Source of the DNA: Candidatus Aerophobota bacterium
Lineage (GTDB): Bacteria > Aerophobota > Aerophobia > Aerophobales > B3-G15
Length of the DNA: 8,945 bases
Assembly: GCA_021162265.1 (NCBI GenBank)
Contig: JAGGZA010000148.1
Location: 1 to 8,945, forward strand
Reading direction: 5' to 3'
Both the position numbers and the translations under genes were made by a program. Positions 1 through 6,241 of this stretch are shown here, in pieces. Under the pieces are notes generated by a model that saw nothing but the letters and a program-made list of their open reading frames with translations, searched no databases and was not told the origin of the DNA. Position 1 is the first letter of the stretch; each line of letters opens with the position of its first letter.

Positions 1-828
1 ATCCTTTAACTCTTTTAACCTTTGCTTTAATTCTTTCTCAATAGCATCAAGGGCATAGGCTATTCTATCGGGAGGGGCAAGATAATGAGTTGCAGGATAT
101 ATATAAACTTCTTCTACTTTTTCCTTTACCTTTCCAGAAACAGGGTCAAAAAGAGAAATTCCTTCCACTTCATCTCCCCACAACTCTATTCTTATAGCTT
201 CCTCCTCATAAGCAGGAAAAACTTCAACAAGGTCTCCTCTCACTCTGAATTTTCCCCTGGAAAAATCAATGTCATTTCTCTCATACCTCATCTGAACAAG
301 TTTTCTTAAAATATGACTTCTCGGTATTTCCTCTCCCGCTCTAACATAAAGGAGCATTTCCATATAATCTCTGGGATTCCCAAGGTTATAAATGCAACTT
401 ACACTTGCCACAACAATTGTATCTGATCTTTCCAGAAGACTCCTTGTTGCAGAGTGACGAAGCATATCTATCTTCTCATTTATAGAAGCATCTTTTTCTA
501 TATAAGTATCAGTTTGAGGAATGTATGCCTCTGGTTGATAATAATCGTAATAGGAGACAAAGTACTCCACTCTGTTGTTTGGAAAAAGAGAGGAAAATTC
601 GCTAAAAAGCTGTGCAGCAAGGGTTTTATTATGAGAGATAATTAAGGTGGGCTTGTTAACATTCTTTATAACATTTGCCATGGTAAAGGTTTTGCCAGAA
701 CCTGTAACTCCCACAAGAGTTTGTTCTCTGTATCCTTTTAAAACTCCCTCTGTTAGCTTTTCAATAGCTTGAGGTTGATCTCCCTGGGGCTTCAGGTGAG
801 TCACAAGCTCGAATTTCCTCTTTATCAT
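1..828 (-). CDS. uvrB: UvrABC excinuclease subunit B, N-terminal part (cut by window edge)
   Basis: UvrB is the DNA-damage-verifying helicase-like subunit of bacterial nucleotide excision repair. It is loaded by UvrA and recruits UvrC for incision. The 276 codons present start with MIKRKFEL and contain the family signatures in order: the QGDQPQAI nucleotide-binding segment near residues 15-22, Walker A GVTGSGKT at 40-47, HNKTLAAQL at 66-74, and the damage-probing beta-hairpin region YYDYYQPEAYIP at 93-104. SFP/GE-type domain 2 sequence follows to the window edge. The family is about 660-700 residues long, so roughly 60% lies outside, including the later helicase motifs and UVR domain. The ATG at 828 is the only sensible start: an in-frame TAA lies 9 bp upstream, and a GGAG Shine-Dalgarno sits 11 nt before it. 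It follows iorB by 79 bp but has its own promoter. The identification is certain; only the C-terminal part is unseen. Confidence 0.97.
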   Translation of the reverse strand, partial: MIKRKFELVTHLKPQGDQPQAIEKLTEGVLKGYREQTLVGVTGSGKTFTMANVIKNVNKPTLIISHNKTLAAQLFSEFSSLFPNNRVEYFVSYYDYYQPEAYIPQTDTYIEKDASINEKIDMLRHSATRSLLERSDTIVVASVSCIYNLGNPRDYMEMLLYVRAGEEIPRSHILRKLVQMRYERNDIDFSRGKFRVRGDLVEVFPAYEEEAIRIELWGDEVEGISLFDPVSGKVKEKVEEVYIYPATHYLAPPDRIAYALDAIEKELKQRLKELKD

Positions 829-841
829 AAAAAGTTAAACT

Positions 842-876
842 CCAGAATCAAAATTTAAATTCTTCAATACTTCTGG
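842..876 (-). promoter_or_regulatory. Inverted repeat in the uvrB leader, overlapping its Shine-Dalgarno
   Basis: On the plus strand CCAGAA (842-847) is the exact reverse complement of TTCTGG (871-876), with a 23-nt AT-rich loop. In the uvrB transcript the upstream arm would fall at the predicted 5' end. The downstream arm shares the GG of the GGAG ribosome-binding site, so pairing could partly mask translation initiation. Six base pairs with a long loop is weak, so chance is a real alternative. I see no LexA-type SOS box of the Gram-negative (CTG-N10-CAG) or Gram-positive (GAAC-N4-GTTC) form in this gap. Confidence 0.3.
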
Positions 877-882
877 ATAAAA

Positions 883-911
883 AGTATATTTTAATTTGTA
901 ACCCTCGTCAA
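883..911 (-). promoter_or_regulatory. Sigma-70-type promoter for uvrB
   Basis: Reading the minus strand, TTGACG (911-906) and TATACT (888-883) are separated by exactly 17 bp, each matching the -35/-10 consensus at five of six positions. The predicted transcription start is near 876, giving a leader of about 48 nt before the uvrB ATG. The -35 box contains the TGA stop codon of iorB, so uvrB can be transcribed independently of the operon upstream of it. Inferred from sequence only. Confidence 0.7.
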
Positions 912-1519
912 GACAGCTTCTCCAGTTTCTTTTCCTGTTCTTGATAAGTTCTTCCAAGTTTAAAAGCCCTGATATTAAATTCCGTGCTATAAGAGGGTAC
1001 TCTCTTTTTTATTACTTTTTCCCAGCTTGAGATAGAAAAAGGCAGAAAGGGAGACAGAACACCCAGCATTACCACATTCATCGTTTTTGGACTCCCTGCT
1101 TTCTTTGCCATTGTAATTGCTTCAACTCTTATAACCCTGGAAATTTTATGTTCAATGCGGGAAAAGATATCCCGGGGATACTTCTCTTTACCAAGATTAA
1201 CTCCCAGAGGAGGAATTTCCAGATTATTCACAATAGCAATTCCCTCCTTTTTTAAATAAATGGAGAACCTTAACGCTTCAAGTTTCTCAAGAGCAAGTAA
1301 AATATCAGCTTCACCTTTTTTAATTAAAGGCGAGTAGACCTTTTCACCAAATCTCACCTCAGAAATTACACTGCCTCCTCTTTGAGCCATGCCATGAATT
1401 TCAGATTTTTTGACATCGTATCCTTCCTCAAAAGCAACTTCTGCCAGAATATCTGAAGTTAACAGAATCCCCTGTCCACCAACTCCCACAATCACAACAT
1501 TAAAGGTTCTTTCTCTCAT
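908..1519 (-). CDS. iorB: Indolepyruvate:ferredoxin oxidoreductase beta subunit (2-oxoacid oxidoreductase gamma-type domain)
   Basis: A 203-residue cytoplasmic protein of the pyruvate ferredoxin oxidoreductase gamma-domain family. Known IorB partners the thiamine-diphosphate subunit IorA to oxidise aryl pyruvates, derived from aromatic amino acids, to aryl-acetyl-CoA with reduction of ferredoxin. The N-terminal glycine motif GVGGQGILL (residues 12-20) and the block SEIHGMAQRGGSV (39-51) are characteristic of IorB, as is the following GEADILLALEKLEALR stretch (69-84). Length is normal for the family. Its ATG overlaps the TGA of the DUF4416 gene by 4 bp (ATGA), and AAGGA precedes it, implying translational coupling. 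No iorA is next to it, although iorA and iorB are usually adjacent; the partner must be encoded elsewhere, or this is a related orphan 2-oxoacid oxidoreductase subunit. Family assignment is firm; substrate is inferred. Confidence 0.88.
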   Translation of the reverse strand: MRERTFNVVIVGVGGQGILLTSDILAEVAFEEGYDVKKSEIHGMAQRGGSVISEVRFGEKVYSPLIKKGEADILLALEKLEALRFSIYLKKEGIAIVNNLEIPPLGVNLGKEKYPRDIFSRIEHKISRVIRVEAITMAKKAGSPKTMNVVMLGVLSPFLPFSISSWEKVIKKRVPSYSTEFNIRAFKLGRTYQEQEKKLEKLS

Positions 1520-2058
1520 TTTTCCTTCGCTTTCTCAATTTGTTTTTTATATACACCTCTGAGATAATTAAATATCTCAAGGTACTTTTTGCTTCTGTAA
1601 TCAGGATATGTCCATTCCCATGGTTGGAAACCTTTATCTTTCAAGTATCTTAATGTAACTTCAGCGTATATTCCTCTGCCAAGGTATATCCTGTGAGCAA
1701 AATTCTTGGTTGTAGCAAGAACAAGTTTTGATAAAGTTAAATACCCCGGGTCAATATTTACTCTTCTTCCCGACCCGGGCAGAGATAATTTATCTTCCAG
1801 TTTATTGGTAAAAAGCTTTATTGCAACAATATTTTCTGGATCAACAAGTGACTTGAAGCTGACAAACTTTCTCCACAACTTATCTCCCATCTCTTCTTTG
1901 TAGTAATTTGTATAATTGAAGTCAAAGGAGGGGCTTTCAAAGTCAACTTCACCGTATTGGTTAACAAGCTCATCTTTTGCTCTTAAGAAAACCTCCTCCT
2001 GAAGGAAAAGAAATCCGACTATTAATTTAACAGGCAGGGGAAGTTTTGCCTTACCCAT
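1516..2058 (-). CDS. DUF4416 family protein, function unknown
   Basis: A 180-residue soluble protein with no signal peptide or membrane segment, recognisable as DUF4416. Hallmarks are the N-terminal KLIVGFLF strand, the acidic/aromatic segment SPSFDFNYTNYYKEEMG (about 42-58), IKLFTNKLED (80-89), the strongly conserved VNIDPGYLTLSKLVLATTKN run (about 100-119), HRIYLGRGIYAEVTLRY (122-138) and WTYPDYRS near 149-156. Conserved Asp, His, Arg and Tyr residues suggest an enzyme or ligand-binding protein, but no activity is known to me. The ATG overlaps the end of the epimerase gene by 8 bp and is preceded by GAGGTGA at 9 nt. Its own stop overlaps the iorB start. This middle position in a tightly coupled operon suggests it works with, or is at least co-expressed with, the flanking carbohydrate/2-oxoacid enzymes. 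Confidence 0.85.
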   Translation of the reverse strand: MGKAKLPLPVKLIVGFLFLQEEVFLRAKDELVNQYGEVDFESPSFDFNYTNYYKEEMGDKLWRKFVSFKSLVDPENIVAIKLFTNKLEDKLSLPGSGRRVNIDPGYLTLSKLVLATTKNFAHRIYLGRGIYAEVTLRYLKDKGFQPWEWTYPDYRSKKYLEIFNYLRGVYKKQIEKAKEK

Positions 2059-2905
2059 TAAAAATAGTCACCTCTTTTTCCTTGAGAAATTCAAGGCCTT
2101 CTTTAGCAATAGCATCTGCACTTGGAGCTACTTTTCTCCATATTGCTGTCATCCTGGCTACCTCTTCTATGGCCGGAACAAATGACTCGATAACAGCCCA
2201 CCTCTTATAGCCAATTTCCTTTAAAGCCCTGTATACCCCATCCCAGTCAACATGACCTTTACCGGGAATACCTCTGTTATTCTCGCAGACATGCAGATGA
2301 TAAAGATAATCTCCCGCTGTCTTTATAGCCCTGTAAAAACTTTCCTCTTCTATATTTAAATGATAGGTATCAAGATGAATACGAACATTGGGATGATTAA
2401 TTTCTTCCACGAGTCTGCGAGCATCTTCTGCAGTATTTAAGAAATATGTTTCATATCTGTTCACAGGTTCAACAGCAAGAACAACTCCTTTTTCCTTAGC
2501 GTACTCAGCAGCTGAAAATAGCGATTCTTTACACCAGTTCCACTCATCATCTGTTCTCACCTTTCCTGTAAATTCTCCCCAGGCAGCATATATAACTCCT
2601 GACAGAACATCACCTCCAAGATAAGCCACAATATCCACAAGTTCCTTGAGGAAATTTATTCCATTTTTCCTTAAATTCTCATCAGGGCTTATGAGGTTCT
2701 GCTCTTTCCCCAGAGTGGTAGCAAACGTACACTCAAGGGAAAGTTCTTCTAATTTCTCTTTTATTTTTTCTCCGGGCAAGCTTTCAGGATGGTTAAGGTG
2801 AATCTCAATCCCATCAAATCCAAATTTTTTTACCTTATCAATAATCTCAAGGTCTTTTTCTGTAAACTCAGCTGTCCACATCATTGAATGCACACCATAT
2901 TTCAT
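2051..2905 (-). CDS. Ketose 3-epimerase-like sugar isomerase (D-tagatose/D-psicose 3-epimerase family, TIM barrel)
   Basis: A 284-residue AP-endonuclease-2-type TIM-barrel protein. Metal ligands expected for D-psicose/D-tagatose 3-epimerases are visible: E146 (AVEPVNRYE), D179 (HLDTYHLNIEE), H205 (HLHVCENN) and E240 (VIESF). Their spacings of 33, 26 and 35 residues equal those I recall for the Agrobacterium D-psicose 3-epimerase quartet (E150, D183, H209, E244). E152, H182 and R211 (in NNRGIPGKGHVDW) match other active-site positions with the same offset of four. The likely reaction is Mn/Co-dependent C3 epimerisation of a free ketose; the true substrate could be another ketose or an inositol derivative. 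The start at 2905 is preferred over the ATG at 2923 because a full GGAGGAGGT lies 7 nt upstream of 2905. It is the first gene of the operon with DUF4416 and iorB. Confidence 0.85.
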   Translation of the reverse strand: MKYGVHSMMWTAEFTEKDLEIIDKVKKFGFDGIEIHLNHPESLPGEKIKEKLEELSLECTFATTLGKEQNLISPDENLRKNGINFLKELVDIVAYLGGDVLSGVIYAAWGEFTGKVRTDDEWNWCKESLFSAAEYAKEKGVVLAVEPVNRYETYFLNTAEDARRLVEEINHPNVRIHLDTYHLNIEEESFYRAIKTAGDYLYHLHVCENNRGIPGKGHVDWDGVYRALKEIGYKRWAVIESFVPAIEEVARMTAIWRKVAPSADAIAKEGLEFLKEKEVTIFNG

Positions 2906-2912
2906 CACAGAT

Positions 2913-2921
2913 ACCTCCTCC
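2913..2921 (-). promoter_or_regulatory. Strong Shine-Dalgarno that fixes the epimerase start
   Basis: GGAGGAGGT on the minus strand, 7 nt before the ATG at 2905. It lies inside the first codons of a longer frame from the ATG at 2923, so that upstream ATG is probably not used. The resulting N-terminus, MKYGVHSMMW, fits the first beta strand of the TIM barrel with no dangling extension. Confidence 0.85.
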
Positions 2922-2967
2922 ATTTTTTATAAAAATTATAAAGGTCAATTAAGTAGCACATTCCGTT

Positions 2968-2984
2968 TATTTTACCATAAAATA
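2968..2984. repeat. 17-bp palindrome in the divergent intergenic region, possible operator
   Basis: TATTTTA (2968-2974) and TAAAATA (2978-2984) form a perfect inverted repeat around the three-base centre CCA. It covers the candidate -10 element of the leftward operon. The position suits a dimeric repressor controlling the epimerase operon. It is made almost entirely of A and T in an AT-rich spacer, so the evidence is modest. Confidence 0.35.
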
Positions 2985-2996
2985 TAACTTCTGCAA
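2969..2996 (-). promoter_or_regulatory. Candidate promoter for the epimerase-DUF4416-iorB operon
   Basis: On the minus strand TTGCAG (2996-2991) is followed after 16 bp by TAAAAT (2974-2969). A TG dinucleotide one base upstream of the hexamer gives an extended -10 (TGGTAAAAT). A competing choice is a perfect TATAAT at 2940-2935, but it lacks a good -35 at the right distance. The region is very AT-rich, so chance matches are likely. The -10 box lies in a palindrome that could be an operator. Confidence 0.4.
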
Positions 2997-3059
2997 GTTA
3001 GCGCATCTATTGTTAATTTTATTTAAATGACCTCACAAAAAATTAATTTTTATTCTGGG

Positions 3060-3087
3060 TTGACAATAACAAATATTTTGAGATAAT
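3060..3087 (+). promoter_or_regulatory. Sigma-70-type promoter with UP-like element for the yidD-yidC-mnmE-cobU-cobS operon
   Basis: A perfect TTGACA (3060-3065) and GATAAT (3082-3087) are separated by 16 bp. Just upstream, at 3037-3052, six A residues, TTAA and five T residues form an A-tract/T-tract in the position of an UP element (about -42 to -57). The predicted start of transcription is near 3094, only about 12 nt before the yidD ATG. The AAGGA at 3090-3094 would then be at the extreme 5' end or lost, leaving only AGGG 3 nt before the ATG. The first cistron may therefore be translated from a very short leader. Confidence 0.72.
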
Positions 3088-3105
3088 TTAAGGAAAAAAG
3101 GGACT

Positions 3106-3318
3106 ATGGGTAAAAAAATTGCAAAGGGATTAATCTTGCTGTATCAGAACTTAATCTCTCCGTGGCTTCCTTCAGTATGCAGATTCTACCCTACCTGTTC
3201 CGAGTATACACTCCAGGCAATAGATAAATATGGGGCAGGAAAAGGTCTTTTATTGGGATTAAAGAGAATATCAAAATGCCATCCTTTTTACCCTGGAGGA
3301 TATGACCCTTTAAAATAA
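3106..3318 (+). CDS. yidD: Membrane protein insertion efficiency factor YidD
   Basis: A 70-residue membrane-associated protein of the YidD family, which in E. coli assists Sec/YidC-dependent insertion of inner-membrane proteins. The whole family core is present: an amphipathic N-terminal helix with basic residues (GKKIAKGLILLYQNLISPW), the cysteine motif CRFYPTCSEY (about residues 25-34) with both conserved cysteines, a third Cys in KCHPFYPGGYDP (about 57-68), and the usual C-terminal end. Length is typical. It is first in its operon and sits 24 bp before yidC, its normal partner. In many bacteria rpmH and rnpA precede it; here the upstream neighbour is an unrelated divergent gene. Assignment is secure. 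Confidence 0.95.
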   Translation: MGKKIAKGLILLYQNLISPWLPSVCRFYPTCSEYTLQAIDKYGAGKGLLLGLKRISKCHPFYPGGYDPLK

Positions 3319-3342
3319 TAAAGTAATAAAGGTGGATAAACT

Positions 3343-4812
3343 ATGGAAAAAAACCTTATTCTTGCTATCGTTCTCTCGGTATCGATTCTTATAATTTACA
3401 ATATTTTTCTTATGCCCAAACCAAAAAAGACGGTGCCAGAAACTCCTCAAGTTCAACAAAAAATAGAAGAAAAAACTCAAGAAGTTCCCTTTGCTGCAAA
3501 GGGAAAGTCAATCGTTCTTGAAAATACCAGCCTCAGGTTAACTGTAAATACAGAAGGCGGTGTAATTAACTCCTGGTATCTAAAAGATAAAAAGATTAAC
3601 TTTTTAAAAGAAGGAGAAGCTATAAGGTTTTATCTCAGGCTTCCCGATGGTGAAAACTATACCTTTTCAGGAACAGATTTCCAGATAAAGAAAGAGAAAG
3701 ATAAGGAACTTGCCCTTTTCTGGGAAGATAAAGAAAAGCAAATTAAAATAGATGAAACCATAAACCTGCCTGATCAGGGATACTACATATTTTACAATCT
3801 TTTTATTGAATCCCCTCCCGGAACGCGATGTTATTTTATTCATCCCACAAGAATAGGCAAAAATCCAGAAGACGAGGAAAGACTTGCTTACTGGGAATCT
3901 CATCTTTACAAGGAAAAAAAGGAGGGAGTGAGAGCAGAGTACGATAGTAAAATAAAGTGGCTTGGAATTCGTGAAAAGAGGGACCTTATAACTGTAATGA
4001 TTCCTTTAAGCGGTGCCGAGAAAGGGATTTTTAAGACAGATTCTCTTGGATTTGTCACCATGAGTGGCAGGGTAAACTTTGTAATTTATTCAGGACCTCA
4101 GAGTTATCCTTATCTTAGACTGGTCAATGGTATTGTAAACAATCGCACAGGAGAGGATTATCATCTTACCGATGCATTAAACATAGGAATCTGGGGATAC
4201 TTTTCTGTTGGTCTTAGCAGACTCCTTATTTTCTTTTACAGCTTCACCAAAAATTATGGGATAGCTATTATCCTTCTCACTCTCCTTATCTACGGAGCAC
4301 TTTCTCCTTTAAGTATCAAGCAATTTGAATCCATGCAGAAGATGCAGGCAGTTCAACCAGAGCTTAAGAAGGTTCAGCAAAAATTTAAAAATGATCCCAA
4401 GAAAATGCAGGCTGAAATGATGAAAATTTACAGCAAGTATAAGATTAATCCTATGGCAGGATGTCTTCCTATGATTATTCAGCTTCCTATAATTTTTGTG
4501 CTGTATAGAGCCCTCCTTGGTTTTCCTTTTGCCGAAAATCCCTCCTTTCTCTGGATTAAAAACCTGGGCAAGCCTGACATTCCACTCCTCCTTGCTCTTG
4601 CAGGATGCATGTTTCTCCAGCAGAGAATATCTCAAAGAGCGCAGAGAGGAAAGGATCAGGAAGGAATAGCAAAAATTATGCAGTTTTTCCCCTTATTTTT
4701 AATTGTTATTTTATGGTCACTTCCCTCTGGAGTTATGCTCTACTGGTTCACTTCCACCTTAATCTCCATAATTCAGCAGTTTTTTATAAGTAGAAAAACC
4801 GTTAATATATAG
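3343..4812 (+). CDS. yidC: Membrane protein insertase YidC (Gram-negative type) with Tyr at the groove arginine position
   Basis: A 489-residue Oxa1/YidC/Alb3 insertase that inserts and folds inner-membrane proteins alone or with SecYEG. Order of parts: TM1 at about 4-24; a Lys/Pro/Glu-rich linker; the large extracytoplasmic beta domain at about 55-275 (so a diderm-type YidC); then the conserved insertase core. TM2 is at about 305-325, followed by a cytoplasmic coiled hairpin (KMQAVQPELKKVQQKF and on). NPMAGCLPMIIQLPI (369-383) opens TM3; TM4 is near 413-428; the last two TMs, near 447-481, carry SLPSGVMLYWFTS. GGTGG precedes the ATG by 7 nt. One oddity: aligning to E. coli ITFIVRGIMYPL by eye, the groove arginine (R366) is replaced by Tyr317 in LTLLIYGALSPL. 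TM3 carries R389 (LYR) nearby. The C-terminus is short and only weakly basic. Identity is certain. Confidence 0.97.
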   Translation: MEKNLILAIVLSVSILIIYNIFLMPKPKKTVPETPQVQQKIEEKTQEVPFAAKGKSIVLENTSLRLTVNTEGGVINSWYLKDKKINFLKEGEAIRFYLRLPDGENYTFSGTDFQIKKEKDKELALFWEDKEKQIKIDETINLPDQGYYIFYNLFIESPPGTRCYFIHPTRIGKNPEDEERLAYWESHLYKEKKEGVRAEYDSKIKWLGIREKRDLITVMIPLSGAEKGIFKTDSLGFVTMSGRVNFVIYSGPQSYPYLRLVNGIVNNRTGEDYHLTDALNIGIWGYFSVGLSRLLIFFYSFTKNYGIAIILLTLLIYGALSPLSIKQFESMQKMQAVQPELKKVQQKFKNDPKKMQAEMMKIYSKYKINPMAGCLPMIIQLPIIFVLYRALLGFPFAENPSFLWIKNLGKPDIPLLLALAGCMFLQQRISQRAQRGKDQEGIAKIMQFFPLFLIVILWSLPSGVMLYWFTSTLISIIQQFFISRKTVNI

Positions 4813-4834
4813 AATAGAACGGGAAAGTCAGGAT

Positions 4835-6223
4835 ATGATAGCAAAAGACACCATAGTTGCCATCTCCACTCCTATAGGTCAGTCAGGAATTGGAATTGTC
4901 AGGATGAGTGGTAACAGGGCTTTTGATATAGCAAGAAGAATATTTTCTTCCTCTTCTCGCACAAAAATTTCCTGGAACTCATCGTTTAAAATGTACTACG
5001 GGTGGATAGTTGATCCTGATAAAAACGAGCGAATTGATGAGGTTATCCTTAGTTTAATGAAAGCTCCTCGAACTTATACCCGGGAGGATATAGCGGAGAT
5101 AAACTGTCATGGAGGTCTTGTTCCTCTACGGAAAATTCTGGAGGTTTGCCTGAAACAGGGAGCACGTCTTGCAGAACCCGGTGAGTTTACCAGAAGAGCT
5201 TTTTTAAATGGGAGAATTGATTTATCTCAGGCAGAGAGCGTGCTTGACATTGTACAGGCTAAAACCGAGAAGACTCTTAAGCTTGCCGTAAAATCTCTTG
5301 AGGGTAAACTGTCAAAATGCATTTTAGCAATAAGAGAGGAAATGGTAGATATTCTTTCTCTTATAGAAGCAGAGATAGATTTCTGTGATGAGGATATACA
5401 GGCACTCAGCAAAGAAGAGAAGGAAAAACGCATCGATAGTTTAATTAAAAAAGTAGAAAAACTCATTGATAGGGCAACTACAAGCCAGATTTACCGGGAG
5501 GGAGTTAAAGTTGTAATAACAGGAAAAACAAACGTGGGTAAATCAAGCCTTTTAAACACACTTTTGGAAAGAGAAAGAGCTATTGTAAGTCATATCCCGG
5601 GAACAACAAGAGATACCATTGAGGAAACTATCAATATAAAAGGGTTTCCTGTATGTATTATTGATACCGCAGGTCTGGGAGAAAGTAAAGACCCTTTAGA
5701 TAAGGAGAGTATAAAAAGAGCTTATGATTCATTGAAAATGGCAGACATCATACTCCTTATGGTAGATGGTTCATTACCTTTAGAAGAGGAGGATGAGAAA
5801 ATTTTCTCTGTTGTAAAAAATTTTAAAAAACAGATTTTGCTGGTGATAAACAAAATAGACCTGCCCCTGAAAATCAGCAAGAGCAAACTCAGGAAAATTT
5901 TTCCCTCTCTTTCCCCTGTAGAAACTTCAGCAACTCAGGGTACAGGAATTGATAAATTAAAAACACAGATAGCCAGTTTTATTCTGGGGAAAATAAGTTC
6001 TGATTCTGAAGAAATTATGATTAATTTAAGACAGAAAAACTGTCTAAAAAAAACAAAATCCTGTCTTTCAAGAGCAAAAGAGGGATTGAAAAACAACCTT
6101 TCAGAAGAACTGTTAGCTCTTGAATTAAGAGAAGGAATTACACATCTTGATGAGATAACCGGATACAGGTTAGGTGAGGAAGTACTGGATCGTATTTTTT
6201 CACAATTTTGTATAGGAAAGTAA
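4835..6223 (+). CDS. mnmE: tRNA uridine-5-carboxymethylaminomethyl modification GTPase MnmE
   Basis: With MnmG, MnmE installs (carboxymethyl)aminomethyl groups at C5 of wobble uridine 34 in certain tRNAs, using tetrahydrofolate, FAD and GTP hydrolysis. At 462 residues it is full length. The N-terminal folate-binding domain starts at IVAISTPIGQSGIGIVRMSG and includes INCHGG and EPGEFTRRAFLNGRIDLSQAE. A helical domain is split by the G domain: P-loop GKTNVGKS at 230-237, G2 loop TTRD at 257-260 in the PGTTRDT signature, DTAGL at 277-281 and NKID at 339-342. The C-terminal FCIGK carries the conserved cysteine C459. It lies 22 bp after yidC and 18 bp before cobU in the same operon. The jag/khpB gene often found between yidC and mnmE is absent. 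The Shine-Dalgarno is weak (GGGA 4821-4824 or AGGA immediately before the ATG). Identity is certain. Confidence 0.97.
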   Translation: MIAKDTIVAISTPIGQSGIGIVRMSGNRAFDIARRIFSSSSRTKISWNSSFKMYYGWIVDPDKNERIDEVILSLMKAPRTYTREDIAEINCHGGLVPLRKILEVCLKQGARLAEPGEFTRRAFLNGRIDLSQAESVLDIVQAKTEKTLKLAVKSLEGKLSKCILAIREEMVDILSLIEAEIDFCDEDIQALSKEEKEKRIDSLIKKVEKLIDRATTSQIYREGVKVVITGKTNVGKSSLLNTLLERERAIVSHIPGTTRDTIEETINIKGFPVCIIDTAGLGESKDPLDKESIKRAYDSLKMADIILLMVDGSLPLEEEDEKIFSVVKNFKKQILLVINKIDLPLKISKSKLRKIFPSLSPVETSATQGTGIDKLKTQIASFILGKISSDSEEIMINLRQKNCLKKTKSCLSRAKEGLKNNLSEELLALELREGITHLDEITGYRLGEEVLDRIFSQFCIGK

Positions 6224-6241
6224 GCATTTTGCGGGAAAAAG

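Noticed and set aside
85..645. Two short plus-strand frames (74 and 63 codons) opposite uvrB
   Set aside because: The minus strand here encodes unmistakable UvrB without interruption, and the plus-strand products look like antisense noise.
2906..2923. Longer epimerase N-terminus from the ATG at 2923
   Set aside because: The extension overlaps the perfect Shine-Dalgarno for the ATG at 2905 and adds six residues not needed for the TIM barrel.
3037..3052. A/T palindrome as a terminator between the divergent operons
   Set aside because: It has no GC stem, terminates nothing that points at it, and fits better as an UP element of the yidD promoter.
4309..4635. 108-codon minus-strand open frame opposite yidC
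   Set aside because: It lies wholly against the conserved insertase core, has no Shine-Dalgarno that I could see and resembles no family; it is a shadow of yidC.
6224..6241. Possible cobalamin riboswitch ahead of cobU
   Set aside because: Only 18 bp separate mnmE and cobU, far too little for a B12 riboswitch, and no B12-box-like sequence is seen there.
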